NCBI RefSeq assembly: GCF_030209355.1
Contig: NZ_JARVSF010000002.1
Span: forward strand, 62,001-126,000
Reading direction: 5' to 3'
DNA from: Pseudarthrobacter sp. fls2-241-R2A-127
Lineage (GTDB): Bacteria; Actinomycetota; Actinomycetes; Actinomycetales; Micrococcaceae
Length of the DNA: 64,000 bases
The notes under the pieces were generated by a model. That model was not told the DNA's origin. It did no database searches and saw only the letters and a program-made list of their open reading frames with translations. The translations under genes and the position numbers were made by a program. Position 1 is the stretch's first letter. Each line of letters starts with the position of its first letter. Positions 29,836 through 38,469 of this stretch are shown here, piece by piece.

Positions 29836-31197
29836 TCACCCGAAGACCAGCTGCGCCACCGTGAAAATCGCCAGGCCGGCCAGGGAACCCACAACCGTGC
29901 CGTTGATGCGGATGAACTGCAGGTCCTTGCCCACCTGCAGTTCGATCTTCTGTGAGGTCTCCTCGGCATCCCACCGGGCCACCGTATCCGTGATGACTCC
30001 GGCGATGTCCGAGCGATAGGTTTTCACCAGGTACGCCGCAGCGTCACCGATCCAGGCGTTGACCTTCCCCGCCAGTTCGGGGTCGCCCACCAGCCTGGTT
30101 CCAAAATCCCGCACGGCGGCCTTGAACTTGATGGTGAGTTCGCTGTTGGGATCGTCCACGGCCCCCAGCAGCGCATTCTTGACGGTGCCCCACGTCCGGG
30201 ACGCCAGTTCGCGCACCTCGGGATCCCCCAGGACCTGTGCCTTGATGTCCTCCGCGCGGGCGATCATGGCCGGGTCGTGCTGAAGGTCCTGCGCGAGGTC
30301 GTTGAGGTACTTGTCGATCGACTGCCGGACCTGGTGGTTGGGGTCGGCCTGGACCGCCCGGACGAACTTCAAGATCTCGACGTACACCTTGTCGCCCACC
30401 AGCCCGTCAACGAACTGAGGCACCCAAGTGGGAGAGCGGTCGGACACCAGGCGGCTGACGGTCTCGTGGTTGTCGTCCACCCAGTCTGCGGCGCGGTCCA
30501 CCATCAGGTCCACCAGCGTGTGGTGGTGCCCGTCATGGAAGATCCGCTCGGCGAGCTTACCCACTGGAGGCCCCCAGGGCGGGGTGAGCAAATGCTTGCG
30601 CACCATGCCCTCGATGACTTCCTGGACGTCGTCGTCATTGAGGACCTTGAAGGCGCCGCGGATCACGGCGGCACCCTCCTTGGCCACCCGCTCCGCACCA
30701 CCCGGTGCGGCCAGCCACTGGCCGGCACGGCCGGCGATGTTGACGCTGGCCAGCTTGTCCTGGACTACCTGCTCGGACAGGAAGTTTGTCTCCACGAACT
30801 CGCCGAGGGAAGCACCAATCTGGTCTTTCCGGCGGGGAATGATCGCGGTGTGCGGAATCTTGATGCCCATGGGGTATTTGAACAAGGCTGTCACGGCGAA
30901 CCAGTCGGCCAGCGCACCCACCATGCCGCCCTCGGCGGCGGCCCGAACGTACTGCAGCCCCGGATAATCTTTCTGCAGGGCAAACGCGAAGACGAATATC
31001 ACGGCCATGGCAATGAGCAGGCTCAGCGCCAGCAGTTTCATCTTCCGCAGCGCTGCCGCCTTTTCGGCGTCTCCGGCGCCAAGTTCCCGGGTGGCGACGG
31101 CGCCTGCCGCCCGGGTGCCCTGCGGCAACTGCCGCGTCGCCTCCGCTGGTGCATCCTGCGTGGCGTGCCCGGTAGTTGCCTCAGAGTTCACCTGCAT
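29836..31197 (-). CDS. DUF445 family membrane protein
   Basis: The 453-aa protein has a hydrophilic N-terminus (about 50 residues), a transmembrane helix near 53-73 and the family signature AAEGGMVGALADWFAVTALF with KIPHTAIIPRRKDQIG. A long helical region follows, and a C-terminal hydrophobic helix (GSLAGLAIFTVAQLVFG). The family (YjiN/YheB-like) is conserved but not functionally defined. It diverges from the GDPD gene, with starts 50 bp apart. Confidence 0.88.
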   Translation of the reverse strand: MQVNSEATTGHATQDAPAEATRQLPQGTRAAGAVATRELGAGDAEKAAALRKMKLLALSLLIAMAVIFVFAFALQKDYPGLQYVRAAAEGGMVGALADWFAVTALFKYPMGIKIPHTAIIPRRKDQIGASLGEFVETNFLSEQVVQDKLASVNIAGRAGQWLAAPGGAERVAKEGAAVIRGAFKVLNDDDVQEVIEGMVRKHLLTPPWGPPVGKLAERIFHDGHHHTLVDLMVDRAADWVDDNHETVSRLVSDRSPTWVPQFVDGLVGDKVYVEILKFVRAVQADPNHQVRQSIDKYLNDLAQDLQHDPAMIARAEDIKAQVLGDPEVRELASRTWGTVKNALLGAVDDPNSELTIKFKAAVRDFGTRLVGDPELAGKVNAWIGDAAAYLVKTYRSDIAGVITDTVARWDAEETSQKIELQVGKDLQFIRINGTVVGSLAGLAIFTVAQLVFG

Positions 31198-31246
31198 GTG
31201 CCAAGCCTAGCCCCGAAGGCGGAAGCCGGTCCGCTACCGTGTGAGC

Positions 31247-32146
31247 ATGACAACTGACGAGTCAGTGCCGCAGCGGCCGTTGGTCTACGCCCACCGGGGC
31301 TCAAGTGGCACTTATGCTGAACACACCCGCGCCGCCTACCTGCAGGCCCTGGAGGACGGGGCCGACGGGGTGGAGTGCGATGTCCACCTGACCCGGGACC
31401 AGCACGTGGTCCTACTCCACGACGCAAACCTTGACCGGACCTCGGACGGGACGGGACCTGTAGGGGACCGGACACTGCACGAACTGCGGCAGCTGGACTT
31501 TTCGTCCTGGAAGGGGGCGCGGATCCCCGAAGCCTACGGCGCCCGTTCGGAACAGTTCCTTACCCTTCCGGAGCTCCTGGACATCCTTCGCGGTGCGGGC
31601 CGCCCGGTAGGCCTGGCCATCGAGCTCAAGCATCCCAGCCCTTACCAGCTCAAGCTGGAGGACCGGGTCCTGGAAGTCCTGCGCAGCGAGGGCTGGGATC
31701 CCGAAAGCTCCACGGTGGACAACGTGGCCGTGACCTTCATGAGTTTCAGCCCCGACTCCGTCCGCCACCTCCTGGAATCCGTCCCGCCCCGGTACATTTG
31801 CCAGCTTGTGGACGATCTCACCGTCCACGAAATACGCGGCGGTCTGGGAGTGGGCCCGATTACCGGTGGTGCGATCGCCAACCTGATGAAGGCCACCCAG
31901 CTGGAAGGCGAACAGATCCTGGACGACTCCCTTGTGGGCATGGCGGGCCCCGGCATCGACTACGTCCGCGAACGCCGGGACACGGTCCGCCGCTGGCTGG
32001 ACTCCGGCCGGCGCTTCCGGGTCTGGACGGTGGACTCGCCCGAGGACGTTGAACTGTGCCAGGACCTGGGCATCCAGGAGATCACCACGAACGTTCCGGC
32101 CCGTGTTCTGGGCCAGCTGCGCCTGGCCATTCCGCAGGCGAAGTAG
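31247..32146 (+). CDS. Glycerophosphodiester phosphodiesterase
   Basis: It hydrolyses glycerophosphodiesters to glycerol 3-phosphate and an alcohol. The 299-aa protein has the catalytic HRG at 16-18, metal-binding DGVECDVHLTRD and the second histidine in LLHDANLDRT. No signal peptide is seen, so it acts inside the cell. I chose the ATG at 31247: TACCGT (31235-31240) lies 6 nt upstream, which fits a leaderless transcript. A GTG at 31241 is the alternative. Confidence 0.92.
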   Translation: MTTDESVPQRPLVYAHRGSSGTYAEHTRAAYLQALEDGADGVECDVHLTRDQHVVLLHDANLDRTSDGTGPVGDRTLHELRQLDFSSWKGARIPEAYGARSEQFLTLPELLDILRGAGRPVGLAIELKHPSPYQLKLEDRVLEVLRSEGWDPESSTVDNVAVTFMSFSPDSVRHLLESVPPRYICQLVDDLTVHEIRGGLGVGPITGGAIANLMKATQLEGEQILDDSLVGMAGPGIDYVRERRDTVRRWLDSGRRFRVWTVDSPEDVELCQDLGIQEITTNVPARVLGQLRLAIPQAK

Positions 32147-32155
32147 GGCCGCCCC

Positions 32156-33487
32156 ATGCCGGCAGCCGACGGCGAAGGATCCCTCCCGCGCAGGTGGTGG
32201 GCAGGGCCGCTGGATGTTGAGGCCCTGGCCCTGCGGTCGGTGGGGTCAGCCGCTGAAGCGCTGAACCGGTACACCGGTGACCCCGGCCGGTTCAGCACCA
32301 CTGCGGCCCTCACGGCGGCGGCCTTCGACTCCTTCGGTCACCTGCGCATCGACGGGCGCCAGTTGCAGGGCTTCGCGCCGCTGTCCGGCTTCCGGCGCAC
32401 GGCGGACGGCTGGATCCGGCTCCATGCCAACTACCCGCACCATGAGCAGCGGCTGCTGCAGGCACTCGGAGCAGCCTCCGCCGAAGAGGCGGAGCAGGCA
32501 CTCCGCGCCATGCCGTCCTTGCAGGCCGAAGCTGCCATCCAGAGCAACGGCGGGATCGCCGCCGCGGTCAGGACCCGCCGCGAATGGCTTGCGACAGGCA
32601 TGGGCCGCGCCGCCGGCCAGGGACCCTGGGTCGCGCTGGAATTCGCGGATGGACGGACGGCCGGCTTAGGCCTGGGGGACCTCCCTGCAATAAGCGCCCG
32701 CCCGGGGCGCACTGATGGAATGCCCCTGCAGGGCCTCCGGGTCCTTGACCTGACCCGGGTCATCGCAGGGCCCGTCGCCACCCGTTTGCTGGCCGCGCTC
32801 GGAGCCGATGTCCTCCGGATCGATCCGCCCGCCATCCCCGAGATTGCCGGCCAGTTCGTGGACACGGCGTTCGGCAAGCGCAGCGCGGAAGCCGACCTCG
32901 GGTTCCCGGCGAACCAGCACAGCCTCCGGCAGCTCCTGGCTGGCGCGGACGTAGTGGTTACCGGTTACCGGCACGCCGCCCTTGACCGCTTTGGTCTCAA
33001 CCCCGGGGAACTGCTGGCGGCACACCCCGGCCTGGTGGTGGTTACCCTCAACAGTTGGGGCAGCACCGGGCCCTGGAGCGGCCTGCGCGGCTTCGACAGC
33101 ATTGTCCAGGCCGCATGCGGGATTGCCCACGCGTACAGGCAGGACGACGACGGCGGGTGGCGCCCGGGTGCCCTTCCGGTCCAGGCGCTGGACCACGCCA
33201 CAGGGTACGGCGTGGCGGCGGCCGTGATCCACCTCCTTGACGTGCGTCGGCAGGCGGGGACGGGCGGCGCGGCGCGCCTCTCGCTGGCCCGGACGGCGGA
33301 GGAATTGTTTGCGTTGCCGGACACCATGGCACGCCGAGGGGAACTGCCCGCACCGCAGTACCGCACCTTGGAAAGCCCCTACGGCCTGCTCCGCTACGTT
33401 GGTCCGCCGCTGCTGTCCGGCGGCCAGCCGCTTGACTATCCATCTCCGCCGCCTCCCTACGGAAGCGCCACGCTCGCCTGGGCCTGA
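32156..33487 (+). CDS. CaiB/BaiF family CoA-transferase
   Basis: This class III CoA-transferase family moves CoA between carboxylic acids. The 443-aa protein has the core signature LRVLDLTRVIAGPVATRLLA, ALGADVLRID and the probable catalytic Asp in ALDHATGYG. An N-terminal region of about 190 residues precedes the core, and a Pro-rich C-terminus ends in a duplicated sequence. The C-terminal part is shorter than in typical members. It begins 9 bp after the GDPD stop without a clear ribosome-binding site. The substrate is unknown. Confidence 0.85.
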   Translation: MPAADGEGSLPRRWWAGPLDVEALALRSVGSAAEALNRYTGDPGRFSTTAALTAAAFDSFGHLRIDGRQLQGFAPLSGFRRTADGWIRLHANYPHHEQRLLQALGAASAEEAEQALRAMPSLQAEAAIQSNGGIAAAVRTRREWLATGMGRAAGQGPWVALEFADGRTAGLGLGDLPAISARPGRTDGMPLQGLRVLDLTRVIAGPVATRLLAALGADVLRIDPPAIPEIAGQFVDTAFGKRSAEADLGFPANQHSLRQLLAGADVVVTGYRHAALDRFGLNPGELLAAHPGLVVVTLNSWGSTGPWSGLRGFDSIVQAACGIAHAYRQDDDGGWRPGALPVQALDHATGYGVAAAVIHLLDVRRQAGTGGAARLSLARTAEELFALPDTMARRGELPAPQYRTLESPYGLLRYVGPPLLSGGQPLDYPSPPPPYGSATLAWA

Positions 33488-33526
33488 GTCAAAAAGAGCC
33501 GCGCCACCTGGGCCTGAGTCAAAAAG
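33477..33526. repeat. Two direct copies of a 20-bp sequence at the CoA-transferase stop
   Basis: CCTGGGCCTGAGTCAAAAAG occurs at 33477-33496, including the stop codon, and again at 33507-33526, with a period of 30 bp. It looks like a small tandem duplication of the gene end. Confidence 0.85.
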
Positions 33527-33598
33527 CGTCGCGCGGCCCCGCCGCTGCCAGGCCGGCCGGGTTTCGGGAGCCCGCTCCTGCTGTGGTTGAGTGGTTCC

Positions 33599-34108
33599 AT
33601 GCCTTTTCCCCGGTCCGGCCCCGCCGTCAAGGGCCTGCCCTTGCACTGCCTTCCGCTTCAGGGCCTGTCCGCCGCCGCCATGGGTGCCCTCCTGCTGGCC
33701 AGCGCCGGCAAGCATTTCCGGGACCCCGGCTTCTTCCGTGACGTTGTTCCGCAATACCTCTGCCGCGTGGATCCGCAGCCCGGCCAGCCCCGGGAGCCCC
33801 AGCACCCGCTGGCCCTCTTGTCCCGCGAGGAGTGGATCGCGCTGAGCGGATTGCTGGAACTCGCTGCCGCCGTCGGGATTGTCCTCCCGCCCACCCGGAA
33901 GGTGACGGCCACCGCCCTGACCGGGATGTTTACGGCATTCCTGGCGGGCCACATCGACGCCCTGGTGCGGGCCTACGGACCGGAGGGTTCACCCCGCCGC
34001 CGGAAGATCCACTCGCTGCGGCTCCCGCTGCAGGCGCCGCTGATCCTGTGGGCCTGGAGCCTGCGCAGGCCGCCCTCGCCAGGGTGCCCGCCGGGCCGCA
34101 GGCCGTGA
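33599..34108 (+). CDS. DoxX/MauE-like small membrane protein
   Basis: The 169-aa protein has several hydrophobic helices (about 23-40, 82-102, 112-128) and the pattern SAGKHFRDPGFFRDVVPQYL, which resembles DoxX-like proteins. The match is by general pattern, not by a firm signature. The start at 33599 is an ATG; an in-frame TTG at 33587 is possible. Its stop overlaps the azlC start (GTGA), so it is coupled to azlCD. Confidence 0.7.
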   Translation: MPFPRSGPAVKGLPLHCLPLQGLSAAAMGALLLASAGKHFRDPGFFRDVVPQYLCRVDPQPGQPREPQHPLALLSREEWIALSGLLELAAAVGIVLPPTRKVTATALTGMFTAFLAGHIDALVRAYGPEGSPRRRKIHSLRLPLQAPLILWAWSLRRPPSPGCPPGRRP

Positions 34109-34893
34109 AACTGCGGGCCTCGCCGGCCGTGAAGGTGGGAATCTCCATCAGCATCGCCACAGGCCTGTATGGAATCTCCTTCGGAGCGTTGTCAGTGACG
34201 TCCGGCCTCAATCTTTGGCAGACCATGGCGCTGAGCCTGCTCTTGTTCAGCGGCGGCTCGCAGTTTGCGTTCATCGGCGTCGTGGCCGGTGGTGGCTCGG
34301 GCATTGCCGCCATGAGCGCTGCCACCCTGTTGGGCATGCGCAACGGAATCTATGGCATGCAGTTGAACGCGCTGCTGCGGCCCACCGGCTGGCGCAAGTA
34401 CGTGGGTGCGCAGCTGACCATAGACGAGTCCACGGCTACCAGCACCGGGCAGGCCGATCCGGCCGAGCAGCGCCGCGGATTCTGGACGGCCGGAATTGGC
34501 ATCTACGTGCTGTGGAACATCTTCACGCTTATCGGCGCGCTGGCCGGCAGCGGCTTGGGAGATCCCAGGCAGTGGGGGCTCGATGGCGCCGCCGTGGCGG
34601 CATTCCTCGCCCTGCTCTGGCCGCGGCTCAAAGGCCGCGAACCTGTTGCGATCGCGGTGGCGTGCGCCGTGGCCACCGTGATTGCTGTGCCGTTCGTGCC
34701 GCCCGGTGTCCCCATCCTGGTTGCCGCTGTCGTGGCGGCGCTGGCCGGATGGCTCAGCCACGGCCGGCGTGACGAAGGCCTGGAGCCGGACATCGAACCG
34801 TACGCGCACCCGGGCGGCTGCCATGCCCGAGGGAACGCCGCGGATGCGGGTAGCCAGCCCGGGGACACCCCGGACCAGGCGGCCGCCCCATGA
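34105..34893 (+). CDS. azlC: AzlC family ABC-type branched-chain amino acid exporter subunit
   Basis: AzlC and AzlD together export branched-chain amino acids. The 262-aa protein begins VKVGISISIATGLYGISFGA, a form of the family start, followed by LLLFSGGSQFAFIGV and LLGMRNGIYGMQLN. About seven membrane helices are present. A hydrophilic tail of about 40 residues is added at the C-terminus. The GTG start overlaps the previous stop, and the gene's own stop overlaps azlD (ATGA). Confidence 0.9.
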   Translation: MKLRASPAVKVGISISIATGLYGISFGALSVTSGLNLWQTMALSLLLFSGGSQFAFIGVVAGGGSGIAAMSAATLLGMRNGIYGMQLNALLRPTGWRKYVGAQLTIDESTATSTGQADPAEQRRGFWTAGIGIYVLWNIFTLIGALAGSGLGDPRQWGLDGAAVAAFLALLWPRLKGREPVAIAVACAVATVIAVPFVPPGVPILVAAVVAALAGWLSHGRRDEGLEPDIEPYAHPGGCHARGNAADAGSQPGDTPDQAAAP

Positions 34894-35201
34894 GCCTGTG
34901 GATCTGGCTGCTGATCGCCTGCGTGCTTGCCTACGCGTGGAAGTTGGTGGGATATTTCGTTCCCGCCAAATTCCTGGAGGACCCCCGGGCCTCACGCATT
35001 GCGGGCACCATGACCATCGGGCTGCTCGCCTCGCTGACCGTCGTCAACGCCGTGGCATCCGGACAGGCGCTGGCTGCTGACGCGCGGCTGGGTGCGCTGG
35101 CTGCGGCCGCGGTTGCCTTGGCGTTCAGGGCTCCGTTCCTGGTGGTGGTCATTGCGGGCGCCGGTACGGCGGCTCTGCTGAGGCTGATGGGCTGGAACTG
35201 A
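34890..35201 (+). CDS. azlD: AzlD family branched-chain amino acid transport protein
   Basis: The 103-aa protein of four membrane helices overlaps azlC by 4 bp, the standard arrangement. It carries the helix 2-3 pattern MTIGLLASLTVVNAVASG and the C-terminal VVVIAGAGTAALLR. It is the small partner of the AzlC permease. Confidence 0.88.
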   Translation: MSLWIWLLIACVLAYAWKLVGYFVPAKFLEDPRASRIAGTMTIGLLASLTVVNAVASGQALAADARLGALAAAAVALAFRAPFLVVVIAGAGTAALLRLMGWN

Positions 35202-35307
35202 TGACGACCCTCGCGGGGTGATGTAGATCACTTCCTGTGTGGTTCGCCGGTTGTACTATGGGATCGGCTTATGCAATTGGCCATGGCATTCGCGATGAAC
35301 GGCAACC

Positions 35308-35565
35308 ATGGAAAACAAGCTGCAGCCGGTAAGTGAACTGGTGGGCGGTCCCCGCCGAAAAAATGTTCGACGCCGGGCGGGTCTCCCTGCCAAACGCTTC
35401 TTCAAACGCTTTGCAGGTCTTTCGGACGTGCCGGCGGAGGACCTCGAGATCCTGTCACAGAGGCTCCAGTCGGCACTTGACGTGGACCCGTCGTCGCCCG
35501 TCCCTGCCCTTCAAGCGCTGCTGCGCCGGGAGGTCCGCAAGCGGTCTGAGGGTGGCAGGGCCTAA
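35308..35565 (+). CDS. Hypothetical protein, 85 aa
   Basis: I do not recognise this small basic protein. It has a central Arg/Lys-rich stretch (RRKNVRRRAGLPAKRFFKRF) and a helical C-terminal half (AEDLEILSQRLQSALD). It has no membrane segment. A TACTAT -10-like box lies at 35254-35259. The ribosome-binding site is weak; coding bias is reasonable. Confidence 0.55.
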   Translation: MENKLQPVSELVGGPRRKNVRRRAGLPAKRFFKRFAGLSDVPAEDLEILSQRLQSALDVDPSSPVPALQALLRREVRKRSEGGRA

Positions 35566-35649
35566 CGCCCCCAGCATTCCCGGCGCCGCGTGTGGTGCAC
35601 TGGAAGAGAGGCGGCCCGCATTGATGCTGCCACCAAAGGAGGAATCGAG

Positions 35650-36036
35650 ATGGACGAACAGTCACGGCCTGCCGGGCCTGAAGACGGCCAGGGCACCGAG
35701 GACGCCGGAAGAAGCAAGCCGGAAGGGGACTCCATCGGTAGCCCGGCGGCGGAGCGGCCAGCGAAGCAGCGGCCCGCCTACATTGATCCCCGCAGCTCGG
35801 AAGGAACCCGGGAACTACGGGACACCGCACGGCGGCGCCGGGATGCCGAAGAGAAGCTGCAGCAGCATCTGATGGAAGCCAAAGAGCACGTTCCCAACGA
35901 GTTCCATGAGCACCAGGATGCAAAAGGTCACCCGCACGCCCATGACTCCGAGCACGGCCGACCCGCAGACGCCCCCGGTCACAGCCGTCCGGAAGGCAAG
36001 GACGACGTTGGCGAAGGGGTCGCGGAAGAAGGCTGA
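35650..36036 (+). CDS. Hypothetical hydrophilic protein, 128 aa
   Basis: This highly charged, probably disordered protein is rich in Glu, Asp, Arg, Pro and His, with an amphipathic helix near 65-85 (RELRDTARRRRDAEEKLQQH). The ATG has a textbook AAAGGAGG 7 nt upstream, which fixes the start. No membrane or signal segment is seen. Function is unknown; stress-protectant-like proteins look similar. Confidence 0.8.
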   Translation: MDEQSRPAGPEDGQGTEDAGRSKPEGDSIGSPAAERPAKQRPAYIDPRSSEGTRELRDTARRRRDAEEKLQQHLMEAKEHVPNEFHEHQDAKGHPHAHDSEHGRPADAPGHSRPEGKDDVGEGVAEEG

Positions 36037-36133
36037 CCGCGGGGCCTGGCCTCCACTCGGGGGTGGCGGCGCCTTTCCTTGGTTCGCCCGCCGAAGTCCC
36101 TTGCAGCCGACCTCCCTTACCGGTTAGTGGTGG

Positions 36134-36358
36134 CTAGGCCAGCCTTTGCGTGGCGCCGTCGGGTGAGTCGGTACGGCGGCAGCTTTCCTCGACGGCCATC
36201 TCATACCACGCTTCGGCGCCGAACTCGGGCTCGGGAGTATCAAGGTTCTGGTAGAGGGCATCCAGCAGCCCCGCGAGTTCCCCGGGCGTCAGGGCAGCCA
36301 GGACTTCCTCTGGCCCGCGGGGGTCCGAGAGGTACCGGAAAAGGTTTGAACTGTTCAC
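36134..36358 (-). CDS. Hypothetical acidic protein, 74 aa
   Basis: The small acidic protein has helical segments (EEVLAALTPGELAGLLDALY) and no recognised domain. It starts at a GTG that overlaps the stop of a 15-codon upstream ORF (36355-36402), itself preceded by a strong ribosome-binding site. Translation is therefore probably coupled. A promoter is predicted at 36452-36480. Confidence 0.75.
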   Translation of the reverse strand: MNSSNLFRYLSDPRGPEEVLAALTPGELAGLLDALYQNLDTPEPEFGAEAWYEMAVEESCRRTDSPDGATQRLA

Positions 36359-36402
36359 TGCCGTGATGCCATTTCGCGGCGGAAGGGGGCAAAATTGTTC
36401 AT
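36355..36402 (-). CDS. Short leader ORF, 15 codons, coupled to the downstream gene
   Basis: ATG at 36402 is preceded by TGGAGG at 6-nt spacing and encodes MNNFAPFRREMASRQ. Its TGA overlaps the GTG start of the 74-aa gene. It may be a translational coupling element or leader peptide. Confidence 0.5.
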   Translation of the reverse strand: MNNFAPFRREMASRQ

Positions 36403-36451
36403 GGGTCGCCTCCAGCTGAAAATTCCGAGGCTGGCTGCTTAACCTCCCCAG

Positions 36452-36480
36452 ATTCTATTGCACCTGCCAACCACCCACAA
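36452..36480 (-). promoter_or_regulatory. Predicted promoter of the leader ORF and 74-aa gene
   Basis: On the minus strand, TTGTGG (36475-36480) and TAGAAT (36452-36457) are 17 bp apart, with the start site expected near 36445. The rest of 36403-36612 shows no gene. Confidence 0.5.
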
Positions 36481-36612
36481 TGGATCCGCTGCGATGAGGC
36501 CCGTACCAACCGGTGGCCCGCTCGCACGCGTGACCTGTGCCAACTATTGACCCGGCCCCACGCGTGACCCGCCCGCCCGCCGGCTGACCAGTCCGGTCCA
36601 GTCCGGCCCGGC

Positions 36613-37230
36613 TCAGGCCGTGGGTGCGGGGACCGGCACGTGCGCGGGAAGCGGACGCGCCGGACGGGTGGCACGGATGGCATCCTCCACCAGTGCCAGG
36701 GGCCGCCGCCACGCGTCGGAACCGGGCTCCATGGTGTCCACCACGCCGATCAGCATGGCAAGCAGCCGGAACATGTCGGTCATGGAAATGTCGGCACGGA
36801 GGGTACCCTGGCCTTGCCCGCGGACCAGCAGCACACTGATGGACTCCATGAGTGAACCGGTGATGCCGGTGAGGAGTTCCCGCCGCCCGGCCACGGCGCA
36901 GAGCAGGTTGGCGTCGGCGCTGGCGGCCGCCATCAGTGCTTCGAGTACGCGCAGGAGCCCGGCTGTGGCGTCTATATCGGCCAGTGCGCCGTCCATGACG
37001 GGGTCCACGGTGAGGCGGAGTTGCCGGTTGAGCGCAGCCAGGACCAGCTCCTCCTTGTCCGCGAAGTTCCGGAAGAGGGTCGCCGGGCCCACGCCGGCTG
37101 TGGTTGCGATGGTTTGGAGCGGCACTTCGGGGCCGAATTCGCGGAAGCACTGGCGCGCCGCCGTGATGATCTTGTCCACGTTCCGCGCTGCGTCAGCACG
37201 GAGGGGCTTTCGGGCGACTGCGAGGCTCAT
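36613..37230 (-). CDS. TetR family transcriptional regulator
   Basis: The 205-aa protein has the TetR helix-turn-helix near residues 10-60: KIITAARQCFREFG, VPLQTIATTAGVGPATLFRNFADKEEL. The helical ligand domain follows. I chose the ATG at 37230 because TAACCT lies 7 nt upstream, fitting a leaderless transcript; an ATG at 37266 is possible. It diverges from the thiamine-binding protein gene. Its target and ligand are unknown. Confidence 0.9.
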   Translation of the reverse strand: MSLAVARKPLRADAARNVDKIITAARQCFREFGPEVPLQTIATTAGVGPATLFRNFADKEELVLAALNRQLRLTVDPVMDGALADIDATAGLLRVLEALMAAASADANLLCAVAGRRELLTGITGSLMESISVLLVRGQGQGTLRADISMTDMFRLLAMLIGVVDTMEPGSDAWRRPLALVEDAIRATRPARPLPAHVPVPAPTA

Positions 37231-37352
37231 GGCCAAAAGGTTAGCAACGGAGGCTGCGTCCGGCATGGTTACCGTGGGGTAGGCCCTTATGTGACGGCCC
37301 CCTCCGGTTGTCCGGCCTGTGGCGGTGCCGAACGGCGTGGGACACTGGGGGC

Positions 37353-37676
37353 ATGTTGCTTGCATTTTCTGTGGCTCCCTCAGGTGTTCCCAGCGGGGGC
37401 ACCCGGCCCGACGACGCATCAGTGCACGACGCCGTTGCCGCCGCGGTGAAGATCGTCCGGGACTCGGGGCTGCCCAACCAGACGGATTCCATGTTCACCA
37501 CCATCGAGGGTGAATGGGATGAGGTGTTCGGCGTGGTCAAGCGCGCCACCGAGGCAGTGGGGCGCTACGGCAGCCGGGTGTCGCTGGTGATCAAGGCCGA
37601 TATCCGGCCGGGCTACTCCGGTGAACTCACGGCGAAAGTGGACCGGCTGGAAGGCGCGCTGGCTCAGGAATCCTGA
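37353..37676 (+). CDS. Thiamine-binding protein, MTH1187/YkoF-like (DUF77)
   Basis: The 107-aa protein has the ferredoxin-like DUF77 fold pattern: MLLAFSVAPSG at the start, SGLPNQTDSMFTTIEGEW, and SRVSLVIKADIRPGYSG. Members bind thiamine or related ligands and form tetramers. The ATG at 37353 lies 6 nt after GACACT, fitting a leaderless start. Confidence 0.88.
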   Translation: MLLAFSVAPSGVPSGGTRPDDASVHDAVAAAVKIVRDSGLPNQTDSMFTTIEGEWDEVFGVVKRATEAVGRYGSRVSLVIKADIRPGYSGELTAKVDRLEGALAQES

Positions 37677-37679
37677 GCC
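37661..37679 (+). terminator. Palindrome over the stop of the thiamine-binding protein gene
   Basis: GGCTCAGGA-a-TCCTGAGCC, 9-bp arms with one central base, includes the stop codon. It is terminator-like but lacks a T-tract. Confidence 0.4.
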
Positions 37680-37735
37680 GGCGGGAGTGCCGGAAACATC
37701 TGGACCCCCACGGCGCCCCGTGCCAAACTGTGCCC

Positions 37736-38428
37736 ATGTTCGAGCACAAGCCCCGGCCGGAGTGGATAGCCACCGAAGAGTTCCTGTCCCGGACCGTGGT
37801 GCATCCGGACGAGGCGCTCCAGCAGGCCATCCGGGCGGCGGCCGAGGCTGGGATGCCGGCCATTGAGGTGGCACCCAACGCCGGGAAGCTGCTAAAGCTC
37901 CTGGTCCAGATGTCAGGTGCCCGCCGCATCCTGGAAATCGGGACGCTTGCCGGCTACAGCACCATCTGGCTGGGCCGGGGCCTTCCGCCCAGCGGCACTC
38001 TGGTCACGTGCGAATACCTGCCCCAGCATGCCGAGGTGGCGTGGGCGAACATTGATGCCGCCGGCCTGGGCGAAAAGGTGGAGATCCGGCTGGGCCCTGC
38101 GCTGGATACTCTTGCCGCGCTCGAGGAAGAAGACCGGGAACCGTTCGACTTCATCTTCATTGACGCCGACAAGCAGAACAACAGCCGCTACCTTGACTGG
38201 GCCGTCAGGCTGGGCAGGCCGGGTGCCACCGTGGTGGTTGACAACACCATCTGGGAGGGGGCGGTCCTGGATCCGGACGTGGACCCCGTCAACGCACCCG
38301 GCATTATTGACGCGCTCAGGCTGTTGGGCGACCATCCGCGGCTCGACGCCACCGTCATCCAGACTGTTGGCTCCAAGGGCTGGGACGGATTCGCCCTGGC
38401 CCGTATCCTCCCGCAAAATAGTAAGTAA
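37736..38428 (+). CDS. O-methyltransferase, class I SAM, family 3 (catechol-type)
   Basis: The 230-aa protein shows motif I ILEIGTLAGYSTIWLGRG, the metal-binding IFIDADKQNNSRYLDWA and VVVDNTIWEGAV, all typical of divalent-metal-dependent O-methyltransferases. The acceptor is probably a catechol-like or hydroxylated small molecule. The ATG lies 6 nt after CAAACT, so it is probably leaderless. It is 41 bp upstream of the dehydrogenase-deacetylase-glycosyltransferase set and may be co-transcribed. Confidence 0.9.
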   Translation: MFEHKPRPEWIATEEFLSRTVVHPDEALQQAIRAAAEAGMPAIEVAPNAGKLLKLLVQMSGARRILEIGTLAGYSTIWLGRGLPPSGTLVTCEYLPQHAEVAWANIDAAGLGEKVEIRLGPALDTLAALEEEDREPFDFIFIDADKQNNSRYLDWAVRLGRPGATVVVDNTIWEGAVLDPDVDPVNAPGIIDALRLLGDHPRLDATVIQTVGSKGWDGFALARILPQNSK

Positions 38429-38469
38429 GCTGTGTAGATGCGTCCGGTGGCCGGGCGCCCACAGCGTCG

